From Burkholderiales bacterium C2 (lineage in GTDB: Bacteria > Pseudomonadota > Gammaproteobacteria > Burkholderiales > Burkholderiaceae_C): DNA of 64,000 nucleotides. Made by a program: the position numbers and the translations under genes. This document shows positions 45,968-54,268 of the stretch, piece by piece (position 1 is the first letter of the stretch; each line of letters begins with the position of its first letter). Where the stretch lies: NCBI GenBank assembly GCA_005503085.1, contig SCOI01000014.1, positions 1-64,000 on the forward strand, in the 5' to 3' direction. The notes beneath the pieces are model-generated. The model saw only the letters and a program-made list of their open reading frames with translations. It was not told the origin of the DNA and did not search any database.

Positions 45968-47550
45968 GAGGACAAAACTCCCAGACAACGCCGCAGCGCG
46001 GCTTGGATCTTGGCCGCGTCGAAGCGGCGCCAGCGTGCGGCCAGATGCTGGTCGGGGCGTATCAGGTAGACGCTGCCGGGCCGCGCGTCATAGCGCTCGG
46101 CCAGCAGGCCATCGGCCGGCACGATCAGGGGCAGGGCCACGGTATCGCCGACGCTGACCGGCTCGGCCGGGCCGAAGCTCAGCAGCGTGAAAACGCCCTG
46201 ACCCAGCTGATGGAGCAGCCAGCCCTCGCCCAGCGGCGCATCGAGACAGGGGCTGCCGGGGCGCAGCGGGCCGGCAAACTCATCCTCGTCGGGCGTGTTC
46301 AGCGGCGAGCCGACGTAATGGGTGGGCATGGACAGCCGGCCGCTATTGACCAGGGGCCGGGCAAAGGCCTCGGTCTTGGCCAGTTCCAGCACCGCATTGC
46401 GCAGGCGCAGCGAGGCGCGGCTCTTGGGGCTGATGAAGTCGGTCGCGCGGGTCGAGTTCAGGATGTTCTCGTCGGCCGCAGCGGCGCGTTCGATCTGGTA
46501 GCTGTCCAGCAGGCTTTCGGGCGCGGCCCCGTCCAGCACGGCCTTGAGCTTCCAGCCCAGATTGTCGGCATCCTGCACGCCGCTGTTGGCGCCGCGTGCG
46601 CCAAAGGGCGAGACCTGGTGCGCCGCATCGCCGAGCAGCAGCACCCGGCCCTGGCGGAAGGTCTTGGCGCGCCGGCAGGCGAACTGGTAGACCGACACCC
46701 ATTCCAGCTCGAACTCGACATCCGGGCCCAGCATGGCCTGGATGCGCGGGATCACCTTCTCGGGCTTCTTCTCCTCGGCCGGATCGGCATCGCGGCCGAG
46801 CTGGAAGTCGATGCGCCAGACACCGTCGCATTGCTTGTGCAGCAACACCGACTGGCCGCGGTGGAACGGGGGGTCGAACCAGAACCAGCGCTCCGTGGGG
46901 AAGTCCGCCTTCATGATGACATCGGCGATCAGGAAACGGTCCTGAAAGACCTGACCCTCGAAGTCCAGGCCCAGCATGCCCCGGGTGTCGCTGCCGGCGC
47001 CGTCGCAGGCCAGCAGCCATTGGGCCTCCAGCTGAAACTGCCCATCGGGGGTTTCCACGGTCAGCCGTGCTGCATCCTCGCCCTGCTCCACGGCCACCAG
47101 CCTGTGCTTCCACTGCAGTGTGATCAGCGGCTGGGCCTCGCAGGCGGCGACCAGACGTTCCTCCAGATGGTATTGCTGCAGATTGATCATGGCCGGCATC
47201 TGGTGGGCCGGCTGAGGCAGCAGATCGAACTGGTAGGCCAGCTCGTCGCGGAAAAACACCTTGCCGACCTGCCAGCGCACGCCCTGCCCGGCCAGCGCGG
47301 CACCGACGCCCAACCGATCCCAGATCTCCAGCGAGCGCTTGGCATAGCAGACCGCGCGCGAGCCCTGGCTGACGCTGTTGTTGTCGTCCAGCAGCAGCAC
47401 CGGAATGCCGCGCGCGGCGCAGTCCAGCGCGGCCGTCAGCCCCACCGGACCGGCGCCGATGATGACCACCGGATAGCGCAAAACCTGGCCCTCGCGCTGG
47501 GCCGGGCTCTGCCGGTAGTCGTAGACCGGGAAGGTATAGGTCTTCAACAT
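45964..47550 (-). CDS. FAD-dependent aromatic hydroxylase, candidate MhaA-type
   Basis: 528-residue class A flavoprotein monooxygenase of the MhpA/PHBH type. The dinucleotide motif GAGPVG (32-37), the DG motif DGAGSDTR and the FAD ribityl motif GDAAHQVSPFGARGANSG (307-324) are intact. Its place in a homogentisate operon with a small coupled partner suggests 3-hydroxyphenylacetate 6-hydroxylase, which makes homogentisate. The alternative is another substituted phenol or hydroxyphenylpropionate. It precedes the DUF2783 gene with an ATGA overlap. Confidence 0.78.
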   Translation of the reverse strand: MLKTYTFPVYDYRQSPAQREGQVLRYPVVIIGAGPVGLTAALDCAARGIPVLLLDDNNSVSQGSRAVCYAKRSLEIWDRLGVGAALAGQGVRWQVGKVFFRDELAYQFDLLPQPAHQMPAMINLQQYHLEERLVAACEAQPLITLQWKHRLVAVEQGEDAARLTVETPDGQFQLEAQWLLACDGAGSDTRGMLGLDFEGQVFQDRFLIADVIMKADFPTERWFWFDPPFHRGQSVLLHKQCDGVWRIDFQLGRDADPAEEKKPEKVIPRIQAMLGPDVEFELEWVSVYQFACRRAKTFRQGRVLLLGDAAHQVSPFGARGANSGVQDADNLGWKLKAVLDGAAPESLLDSYQIERAAAADENILNSTRATDFISPKSRASLRLRNAVLELAKTEAFARPLVNSGRLSMPTHYVGSPLNTPDEDEFAGPLRPGSPCLDAPLGEGWLLHQLGQGVFTLLSFGPAEPVSVGDTVALPLIVPADGLLAERYDARPGSVYLIRPDQHLAARWRRFDAAKIQAALRRCLGVLSS

Positions 47551-47559
47551 GGGCCGGCC

Positions 47560-48108
47560 TCAGTGCGCCGTAGAAGCCTGGAATTCCTTGTCATGCATCC
47601 AGGCCGCATGCTTGGGCGCACGCTTGGTCTGGCTCCATTCCTCCAGCATCTGCCATTTGCAGGCATCGAGCTGCGCATACATGGCCGGCGTGCCGACATC
47701 GGCCGCCAGCTCGATGCGGTGGCCGTTAGGGTCGAAGAAGTAGATGCTCTTGAACAGGGTGTGGTCGGTGACGCCGATCACGTCGATGCCGGCCGCTTCC
47801 AACTCGGCCTTCTTGGCTTCCAGCTCTTCCACACTGCCGACCTTGAAGGCGATGTGCTGCACCCATTCCGGTGTGTTCGCGTCGCGGCCCATCGGCTTGG
47901 CGGTCGGCAGCTCGAAGAAGGCCAGCACATTGCCGCCACCGGCATCGAGGAAGAGATGCATATAGGGGTCGTCGGCCTTGGTGGACGGCACCTTGTCCTC
48001 GGCAATGGCCAGCACAAAGTCCATGCCCAGATGCTTGCCATACCACTGCACCGTGGTCTTGGCGTCCAGGCAGCGGTAGGCGACGTGGTGGATGCGATCG
48101 ATCTTCAT
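47560..48108 (-). CDS. VOC-superfamily (glyoxalase/dioxygenase fold) protein
   Basis: 182 residues from ATG at 48108 (MKIDRIHHVAYRCLDAK), ignoring an Arg-rich upstream extension. Two beta-alpha-beta-beta-beta modules supply metal ligands around HHVAYR, the mid-protein QHIAFKV and the C-terminal NGHRIEL Glu. VOC proteins include ring-cleavage dioxygenases, glyoxalases and isomerases. In this operon a ring-processing or isomerisation step is possible, but none is established. It lies between the MBL-fold protein and the hydroxylase with gaps of 9-13 bases. Confidence 0.78.
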   Translation of the reverse strand: MKIDRIHHVAYRCLDAKTTVQWYGKHLGMDFVLAIAEDKVPSTKADDPYMHLFLDAGGGNVLAFFELPTAKPMGRDANTPEWVQHIAFKVGSVEELEAKKAELEAAGIDVIGVTDHTLFKSIYFFDPNGHRIELAADVGTPAMYAQLDACKWQMLEEWSQTKRAPKHAAWMHDKEFQASTAH

Positions 48109-48121
48109 CACACGCACTCCC

Positions 48122-49087
48122 TCAGGCCTTGATGTCTTCCAGCGCCTGCCACATCGCGATATCGCGCTCGGCGGTCCAGATGCGCGGGTCCGGATACTGG
48201 GTGGCCTCGTCGTAGGCACGGGTCACATCGAAAGGCATGCAATGGGCAAAAATCACCCATTGGCCGTACTTCGGTGCCAGGCGCTCATAGGTCTCGCGAT
48301 AGACCGTCTTCAGATCGCGGCCGGCGCTGGCGCCAGCCTTGACGCTCTCGTACAACTCGGAGACAAAAGCTCGCGTGCCAGCAAGGCCGGCCGCCACCTC
48401 GGCCGGGTTCTGCAGTGCGCGACCGCGGCCGGGCACCAGCTTCTCGGGCTTGAGCGCGGCAATATTGTCCAGGGTCTGCGGCCAGTCCTTGAAGTAGGCA
48501 TCGCCGGCATAGGGCGTGGCGTCGAACTCGACCAGATCGCCGGAGAACAAGACCTTGTCCTGCGGCAGCCAGACCACCGTGTCCCCCTTGGTATGGCCAC
48601 GCCCCAGTTGCAGGATCTGCACCTCGAGCTTGCCGAGGAACATCGTCATCTTGCCGGTGAAAGTGATGGTGGGCCAGGTCATGCCCGGCGGCACCGACTC
48701 GACCGCCTGAAACAACCGCGGGAAGCGGCCGATCTCGCTGGCCTTGTCCTGCTCGCCGCGCTCGACGATCAGGTCATACGTGTCCTGGCTGGCGATGATG
48801 TGCTCGGGCTGGTAGGCGCTGGCGCCCAGCACCCGCACCGCGTGGTAGTGGCTCAGGAGCACATACTTGATCGGCTTGTCGGTGACCTCGCGGATGCGGC
48901 GTATCACGTCCTGGGCCATCACCGGCGTGGCCTGGGTGTCGATCACCATCACCGCGTCATCGCCGATCACGATGCCGGTGTTCGGATCGCCCTCGGCCGT
49001 GTAGGCCCAGGCATGGTCGGACAGCTTGTCGAAGCTGACCTTCTTGACCTCCAGATCGGCTTGGGACGCAAAAGTCTTGGTGTTCAT
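48122..49087 (-). CDS. MBL-fold hydrolase-like protein with altered metal motif
   Basis: 321 residues with a metallo-beta-lactamase fold. The canonical HxHxDH metal motif is changed: the segment SHYHAVR has His80 and His82, but Val84 and Arg85 stand where Asp and His are expected. Later metal ligands (RGHTKGDTV, then an Asp in FSGDLVEFD) remain. It may bind one metal only, or have a different activity. It is the first gene of the homogentisate operon, with 145 AT-rich bases separating it from the divergent IclR regulator. Function within the pathway unknown. Confidence 0.78.
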   Translation of the reverse strand: MNTKTFASQADLEVKKVSFDKLSDHAWAYTAEGDPNTGIVIGDDAVMVIDTQATPVMAQDVIRRIREVTDKPIKYVLLSHYHAVRVLGASAYQPEHIIASQDTYDLIVERGEQDKASEIGRFPRLFQAVESVPPGMTWPTITFTGKMTMFLGKLEVQILQLGRGHTKGDTVVWLPQDKVLFSGDLVEFDATPYAGDAYFKDWPQTLDNIAALKPEKLVPGRGRALQNPAEVAAGLAGTRAFVSELYESVKAGASAGRDLKTVYRETYERLAPKYGQWVIFAHCMPFDVTRAYDEATQYPDPRIWTAERDIAMWQALEDIKA

Positions 49088-49162
49088 GGTGGCGGCGGCT
49101 AGTTTCGGGTGGCTGGCAGGTCAGGAATGAATTTAATCTTTGACAAATTAATTCGCCTATAA

Positions 49163-49184
49163 CTAATCAACGGCTTGATCTTAG
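49163..49184. promoter_or_regulatory. Candidate IclR operator
   Basis: CTAATCAA (49163-49170) and TTGATCTTAG (49175-49184) form an imperfect dyad around CGGC. It lies in the AT-rich 145-base gap between the divergent hmg-type operon and the iclR gene, the expected place for an IclR-family operator. No confident promoter boxes were fixed. Confidence 0.45.
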
Positions 49185-49232
49185 TCATCGCGTTTGTTAA
49201 TGTCTAATTGATTGTTTTAGGTAGAAACCCTA

Positions 49233-50012
49233 GTGAAGCCCAGCGACGCAGAGACGAACCCGACCGAACGCGGCCCGCGCGGCATCCAGAGCGTGGAGGT
49301 CGGCGGCCAGCTGCTGATCGCGCTGGCCCACCATGGCCGGCCGCTGGCGCTGAAGGATCTGGCCCGCCAGGCCGAGATGCCTCCGGCCAAGGCCCACCCC
49401 TATCTGGTCAGTTTCATCAAGCTGGGCCTGGTCGAGCAGGAGGCCGGCAGCGGTCGCTACGGCCTGGGGCCGCTGGCCCTGCAGCTGGGCCTGATCAGCC
49501 TGCAGCAGTACGACCCGGTGCGCCTGGCGACGCCGCGCATCGAGGAGCTGGCCCTGCTGCTGGGCCACACGGTGGCGATCGCCGTCTGGGGCAATCACGG
49601 GCCGACCATCGTGCGGGTGGCCGAGGCCTCCAGCCCGGTCCACATCAGCATGCGCCACGGCACGGTGATGAGCCTGGCCGGCACCGCCTCGGGCCGACTG
49701 TTCGCCGCCCATCTGCCACGCGAGCAGGTGCTGGCGGCCGACCCGGCCATCGTCTTCGATGCCGCGCTGGACGACCATCTGGCCCAGGCCCGGCTGCTGG
49801 GCATCGCCCACTCGCATGACGGCGTCGTCGCCGGCGTCAGCGCGCTGGCCGCGCCGGTGTTCGATGACCAGGGCCGCATGGTCCTGAGCCTGACCGCCAT
49901 CGGACCCAGCGGCAGCTTCGACCTGCGGCTGGACGGCGCACTGGCGCAGACGCTCAAGCGGGCCGGACTGGAGCTGTCGCGTCAGCTTGGCTGGCGCGCC
50001 GTGACGCCCTGA
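49233..50012 (+). CDS. IclR-family transcriptional regulator
   Basis: 259 residues from GTG at 49233 (MKPSDAETNPTERGPR). N-terminal winged helix (about 20-80, SVEVGGQLLIALAHHGRPLALKDLARQAEMP) and a C-terminal ligand-sensing domain typical of IclR. It is divergent from the hydroxyphenylacetate/homogentisate operon, the usual position for a cognate regulator. It overlaps the next gene by one base (TGATG). The effector is probably an aromatic acid of the pathway (inference). Confidence 0.92.
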   Translation: MKPSDAETNPTERGPRGIQSVEVGGQLLIALAHHGRPLALKDLARQAEMPPAKAHPYLVSFIKLGLVEQEAGSGRYGLGPLALQLGLISLQQYDPVRLATPRIEELALLLGHTVAIAVWGNHGPTIVRVAEASSPVHISMRHGTVMSLAGTASGRLFAAHLPREQVLAADPAIVFDAALDDHLAQARLLGIAHSHDGVVAGVSALAAPVFDDQGRMVLSLTAIGPSGSFDLRLDGALAQTLKRAGLELSRQLGWRAVTP

Positions 50013-50584
50013 TGAGCACGCAGGAGGAGGCGCTGCGCACGCTGGTGCGTGCCAGCCCCTGGCTGATGGTCGCGTTGCGGGCCGCCCGCTCGCTGGACCT
50101 GCCGCCCTGGTGCATAGGCGCCGGGGCGCTGCGCAATCTGGTCTGGGATGCCTTGCACGGCCACACCGAACCCTCGCCGCTGGCCGATCTGGATCTGGTG
50201 TTCTTCGATGCGCAAGACCTGTCCCCGGCCCGCGACGCGGCACTGCAGGCCCGCCTGCAACAGGCCCTGCCGGGCATTCCCTGGGAAGTCACCAACCAGG
50301 CCGGCGTGCACCTGTGGTTCGAATCGGTGTTCGGCCACGCGGTGGAGCCTCTCAACTCACTGGAGGACGCGGTGGCCTCCTGGCCCGAGTACGCGACGGC
50401 GGTGGGCGTGCGGATGGAGGCCGATGAGGGCCTGACGGTGATCGCACCGCTCGGTCTGGCGGACTTGTTCGCCATGCGGGTGCGACGCAACCCGCGCCGC
50501 GTCAGCATTGAAACCTACCGCCAGCGTGTCGCGCAAAAGCGCTACGCGCAACGCTGGCCGGCGGTGACCATCATCCCGGCCTGA
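50012..50584 (+). CDS. Nucleotidyltransferase-like protein (NTP_transf_6 type)
   Basis: 190 residues resembling the YiaA/NTP_transf_6 family: GAGALRNLVWD at the N-terminal third, the acidic pair in LADLDLVFFD and a C-terminal RVSIETYRQRV. The double aspartate DLDLVFFD could bind metal. The family's reaction is unknown. It starts on the last base of the IclR stop codon (TGATG), so the two are translationally linked, though a regulatory link to aromatic catabolism is not obvious. Confidence 0.78.
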   Translation: MSTQEEALRTLVRASPWLMVALRAARSLDLPPWCIGAGALRNLVWDALHGHTEPSPLADLDLVFFDAQDLSPARDAALQARLQQALPGIPWEVTNQAGVHLWFESVFGHAVEPLNSLEDAVASWPEYATAVGVRMEADEGLTVIAPLGLADLFAMRVRRNPRRVSIETYRQRVAQKRYAQRWPAVTIIPA

Positions 50585-50593
50585 GGAGCCCGC

Positions 50594-51385
50594 TCAGCAG
50601 ATCTGCGGCTGAGCCTCGTCGCGCAGGCTGGCCAGCACCTCGGCCGCCTTGACCGGGTCGAAGGCGTAGGGATAGAGGGTGCGTGCCACCGTGGCCAGCG
50701 CCGGCTGGCCGCCGTAGCGGGCGATCTGCTGCGCGATATGGGAAAACTCCAGCACCATCAACACGGCCGGCGCATGCACGCGAGGGTTCAACCTCGCCTC
50801 GCTGCAAACCTTGAAACCCAGCATGCGGCGGTAATAGGCCACATGACGCGGATTGACCTCGATCACCAGCAGTTCCGCGCCGCGCAGGTGCGAGGCGTGC
50901 AGATAGGCGCTGTGGAACAAGGCGGCCAGCACGCGCTTGGACGCGGCCTGCGCGTCCAGCGCCAACTGGGTGAACTCGCACAGGCTGCGTCCCTGGCTGC
51001 GCAAGGCATTCATCTCCTGCTCGAACACCGCATCGGCATTCAGGCCACGCGCCGAGTCATAGCGTATGCCCAGCGTGCCCAGGGTGCCATCCTCGGGCGA
51101 GGTCGCACTCAAGGTCAGCAGCTCCGGCGTCGCATGGGCCGCGCCGACCGCCTGATGGACACGATAGCCGCGCTCCGAATAGCGCTGCTGGACCAGTTGA
51201 CCGGCCAGCGCACGGTGATGGCTCGAGTGCGCCGCATGAATGGCAAAGCCATTGACATGGGGGTGGGTGGCGCGTTCCCTGAACATGGCAAAACTACCGC
51301 CATGAGCTCCGGACCTCAGTGCTTGCAGTCCCACCAACTGCTGCAGGCCCTCTTGTGTACCCATGGCAAAACCGTCTTGCTGCAT
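50594..51385 (-). CDS. FeeM-type N-acyl amino acid synthase/acyltransferase
   Basis: 263-residue GNAT-fold protein of the FeeM-like group, which makes long-chain N-acyl amino acids. Relatives accompany PEP-CTERM/exosortase systems. Recognisable are LCEFTQLALDAQAASKRV and the acyl-CoA/ACP-binding NPRHVAYYRRMLGFKV region. It starts at ATG 51385 with AAAGGA just upstream. The gene is convergent with the upstream nucleotidyltransferase (9-base gap). The substrates are not defined by sequence alone. Confidence 0.77.
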   Translation of the reverse strand: MQQDGFAMGTQEGLQQLVGLQALRSGAHGGSFAMFRERATHPHVNGFAIHAAHSSHHRALAGQLVQQRYSERGYRVHQAVGAAHATPELLTLSATSPEDGTLGTLGIRYDSARGLNADAVFEQEMNALRSQGRSLCEFTQLALDAQAASKRVLAALFHSAYLHASHLRGAELLVIEVNPRHVAYYRRMLGFKVCSEARLNPRVHAPAVLMVLEFSHIAQQIARYGGQPALATVARTLYPYAFDPVKAAEVLASLRDEAQPQIC

Positions 51386-51550
51386 GACATCCTTTGCTGA
51401 TCCAACGCGCTGCGGCGCAGTCTAGCGTGAGGAAGTACCGAAAGCGTGGCAAGACATGTCACCCAAACAATTGACACAAGAAACTTACAACTGCAAGCCC
51501 CACTCAAGGGGGAAACACCGATTCCAGGGGGGGCAGGTCTTGGCTTGCGA

Positions 51551-52465
51551 TCAGGGCCCGAACGCGAAAGCGATCAATCGCGGCGGTGCTCGAAAGACGA
51601 TGGAGCCATGGCTCTCACCGTCCAGCGCCTCAAAGCTCGCCGTCAAGCCGGCCTCGGCCGCTTGCTCGGCGAAGGCCCGCGGGTGGCTCACCATCCGGCG
51701 GGCGGCAAAGGGATGGGGCACGCCGCCGGGCATGAACTCCTCCTGCATGCCGACCACCACGCGCAGGCGCGCCGGCTGCGGGTTCGCACGCAGGCCGGCC
51801 GCAAAACCCGGCAGGCGCTTCATCAGCAGCGCATCACCGAACCACAGCGAGGGGCTCAGCGCGTAGTAGCGCTGGAAGCTGTCGGGCCGCTGCATCAGCG
51901 CATACAGTGTGAACAAGCCGCCATAGGAGTGGCCGAACAGGGTCTGGCGCTGCGCGTCGACGGGAAACTCGCGCGCGATCAGCGGCTTCAACTCCCGCTC
52001 GATGAAATCCAGAAAGCGATCGCCCCCGCCCGAGCCCAGCGCCCCGACGCCCTCGCAGGGCGGCTTGCAGTCGTGGGCCGGTGTGTAGTCCAGCGAGCGT
52101 GCGTCGATATCGACCCGCTCGCCGCTGGCATAGCCGATGCCCACCACCAGACCGTCCGGTGCCTCGCCATGGCGGGCCGCAAAGCGGGCCTGATGGGCCG
52201 CATTGGCGCTGGGCTTGTCGCGGGCCGCGTCCAGCAAGGGGAAGAAGCGCCCGCCGTCCAGCGCATAAAGCACCGGATAGCCGGCGCTGGGCGCCGGGCG
52301 GCTGGGCAGGCCAATGAAGATGCGGTAGCGCTGGCCGGTGTGGCGAGAGCTCATCTCGAAGCTGCGCGTGTGCTCCAGGCTTACCGGTGCCCAGGCAGGG
52401 TTCGCCTGGGCGGCCGGCAGCAGCCCGGCCATCGCGATCAGCAAGATCAGGCGACGGATGTTCAT
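51551..52465 (-). CDS. Periplasmic siderophore esterase-like alpha/beta hydrolase
   Basis: 304 residues with a signal peptide (cleavage near AQA, residue 21). Catalytic elbow GHSYGG (178-183, Ser180) and a C-terminal His in GESHGS fit the Fes/IroE-type serine esterase family that hydrolyses trilactone siderophores such as enterobactin or salmochelin. It ends the iron-uptake operon and overlaps the ABC ATPase gene by four bases. Release of iron by ester cleavage in the periplasm is likely; the ligand is inferred. Confidence 0.8.
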   Translation of the reverse strand: MNIRRLILLIAMAGLLPAAQANPAWAPVSLEHTRSFEMSSRHTGQRYRIFIGLPSRPAPSAGYPVLYALDGGRFFPLLDAARDKPSANAAHQARFAARHGEAPDGLVVGIGYASGERVDIDARSLDYTPAHDCKPPCEGVGALGSGGGDRFLDFIERELKPLIAREFPVDAQRQTLFGHSYGGLFTLYALMQRPDSFQRYYALSPSLWFGDALLMKRLPGFAAGLRANPQPARLRVVVGMQEEFMPGGVPHPFAARRMVSHPRAFAEQAAEAGLTASFEALDGESHGSIVFRAPPRLIAFAFGP

Positions 52466-53235
52466 TGCAGCAACGGCACGACTAGCGGCGCGCCATCATC
52501 CGGCGCCTTCAGCACATGGGCCTCGATGCCGTACAGCTGCCGCACCAGCTCGGGCGTCACAACCTCGGCCGGCACGCCGCAGCGCAAGACCTGGCCTTCG
52601 TGCAGGGCCAGCAGCTGATCGGCATAACGGGCCGCCGCCGCCAGGTCATGCAGCACCATCACGACACTGCGCCCGGCCCGCGCCAGCCGCCGCACCAGCG
52701 ACAGCAGCTCGACCTGGTGACCCAGGTCCAGCATGCTGGTGGGCTCGTCCAGCAGCAGCCAGGGCGTGCCCTGGGCCAGCACCATGGCCAGCCAGGCACG
52801 TTGGCGCTGGCCGCCCGACAGGCGATCCAGCGCTTGGCCGGCCAGCGCCTGCATATCGGTCTCGGCCAGCGCCTCCCGCACCGCCGCCGCATCCGCCACC
52901 GACCATTGGCGCAGCAGCCCCTGGTGCGGCCGGCGGCCAAAGGCCACCAGCTGTTCTACCGTGATGCCCGTCGGCGCCTGGGTGTGCTGCGGCAGCAGGC
53001 CGATGGCCCGCGCCATCTGTCCCGGGGTCTTGCGCCAGACATCCTCGCCGCCCAGCAAGACCTGGCCCTGGTTCGGCCGGTGCAGCCGCGCGATGCAGCG
53101 CAGCAGCGTCGATTTGCCGCAGCCATTGGGCCCGACGATGGCCAGCACCTGACCGGCCGGCAGCGCCAGCTCCAGGCCCTGCAGCACCGGCTTGTCACGA
53201 TAGCGGGCGTGCAGCCCCTGCACTCTCAAATCCAT
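52462..53235 (-). CDS. Iron-siderophore ABC transporter ATPase
   Basis: 257 residues from ATG at 53235 (MDLRVQGLHARYRD). Walker A GPNGCGKST (35-43), signature LSGGQRQRAW, Walker B with LDEPTSMLD, and the H-loop are intact. The layout is FepC/FecE-like. It lies between the permease genes and the esterase. The operon is probably under the Fur box at 58568. Confidence 0.93.
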   Translation of the reverse strand: MDLRVQGLHARYRDKPVLQGLELALPAGQVLAIVGPNGCGKSTLLRCIARLHRPNQGQVLLGGEDVWRKTPGQMARAIGLLPQHTQAPTGITVEQLVAFGRRPHQGLLRQWSVADAAAVREALAETDMQALAGQALDRLSGGQRQRAWLAMVLAQGTPWLLLDEPTSMLDLGHQVELLSLVRRLARAGRSVVMVLHDLAAAARYADQLLALHEGQVLRCGVPAEVVTPELVRQLYGIEAHVLKAPDDGAPLVVPLLQ

Positions 53236-53236
53236 A

Positions 53237-54268
53237 TCAATCCTCTTGTTCCGTTTGACGCAGCAGCACCCAGAGCAAGAACGGCCCGCCCAGCATGCCG
53301 GTGATGACACCGGCCGGCAGCTCCACCGGCGCCAGCAGGCTGCGCCCCAGCGTGTCGGCCGCCAGCACCAGGCTCGCGCCCAGCGCCATCGCGGCCGACA
53401 GCGGCAGGCCCAGACCGCCGAACAGCGAGCGCGTCAAGATGGGCGCGGCGATCGCGACAAAACCCACCGGCCCGGCCACGCTGACCCCCAGCCCGGCCAT
53501 GGCCGCCGCCAGCAGCAGCACGGCCAGGCGCAGCGGCTCGGGCCGCAGGCCCAGGCTGCGTGCCATCTCGTCGCCCAGGCCCAGCAGGCCCAGGCCCCGC
53601 GCCAGCGGTGCCAGCAGCAGCACCAGCACGGCCAGCGCCGCCCCCACCGGCGCGGCCACCTCGTAGCCGCGCGCCAGCAAGCTGCCGACGCTGAAGCTGT
53701 AGACCACGCTGCTGTGCATCACCGGCAAGGTGGCCATCACCAGATCGAACAGCGCCCGCAGCAGGCTGGCCAGGCCCAGCCCCACCACGAGCACCCGATA
53801 GCCCTGGCGCCCGCTGCCGCCGGCGGCCACCAGCACCAGCAACACCGTCAGCAGTGCGCCGATCAAGGCCTGCCACCAGGGGCCCAGCAGACCCTCGGCG
53901 CTCCACAGCAGGCTCACACCCATCGCCAAGGTCGCGCCATCGCTGATGCCCAGCAGGTCCGGACTGGCCAGGCGGTTGCGCGCCAGGGTCTGCAAGAGCA
54001 GGCCCGAAGCGCCCAGCGCCGCGCCGACCAGCGCGCCGGCCACCATCCGCGGCAGCCGCAGCTCCTGCACCAGAAAGACCTGCGGCCCACTCGTCCCCAT
54101 CAGCCCCTGCCAGAGCGCGGCCGGCCCCAGCCGCGTGTCGCCCAGCATCAGGGCCAGCGCGGCCGTGGTCAGCAACAGGGCCAGGCACAGCAGATGCAGC
54201 GCCAGACGCCGCGGCTGCAGGCGCAGCGACCAGCCGCGATGGCGCCAGACCCATGCTCCGCCGCTCAT
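53237..54268 (-). CDS. Iron-siderophore ABC transporter permease (FecCD type)
   Basis: 343 residues, about ten membrane helices, FecCD family. The conserved LGISDGATLAMG (after the PDL sequence) and GPVGFVAIAAPILTRSL are visible. It pairs with the second permease (54265) to form the heterodimeric FepD/FepG-like channel and starts in an ATGA-type overlap with it. Confidence 0.93.
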   Translation of the reverse strand: MSGGAWVWRHRGWSLRLQPRRLALHLLCLALLLTTAALALMLGDTRLGPAALWQGLMGTSGPQVFLVQELRLPRMVAGALVGAALGASGLLLQTLARNRLASPDLLGISDGATLAMGVSLLWSAEGLLGPWWQALIGALLTVLLVLVAAGGSGRQGYRVLVVGLGLASLLRALFDLVMATLPVMHSSVVYSFSVGSLLARGYEVAAPVGAALAVLVLLLAPLARGLGLLGLGDEMARSLGLRPEPLRLAVLLLAAAMAGLGVSVAGPVGFVAIAAPILTRSLFGGLGLPLSAAMALGASLVLAADTLGRSLLAPVELPAGVITGMLGGPFLLWVLLRQTEQED

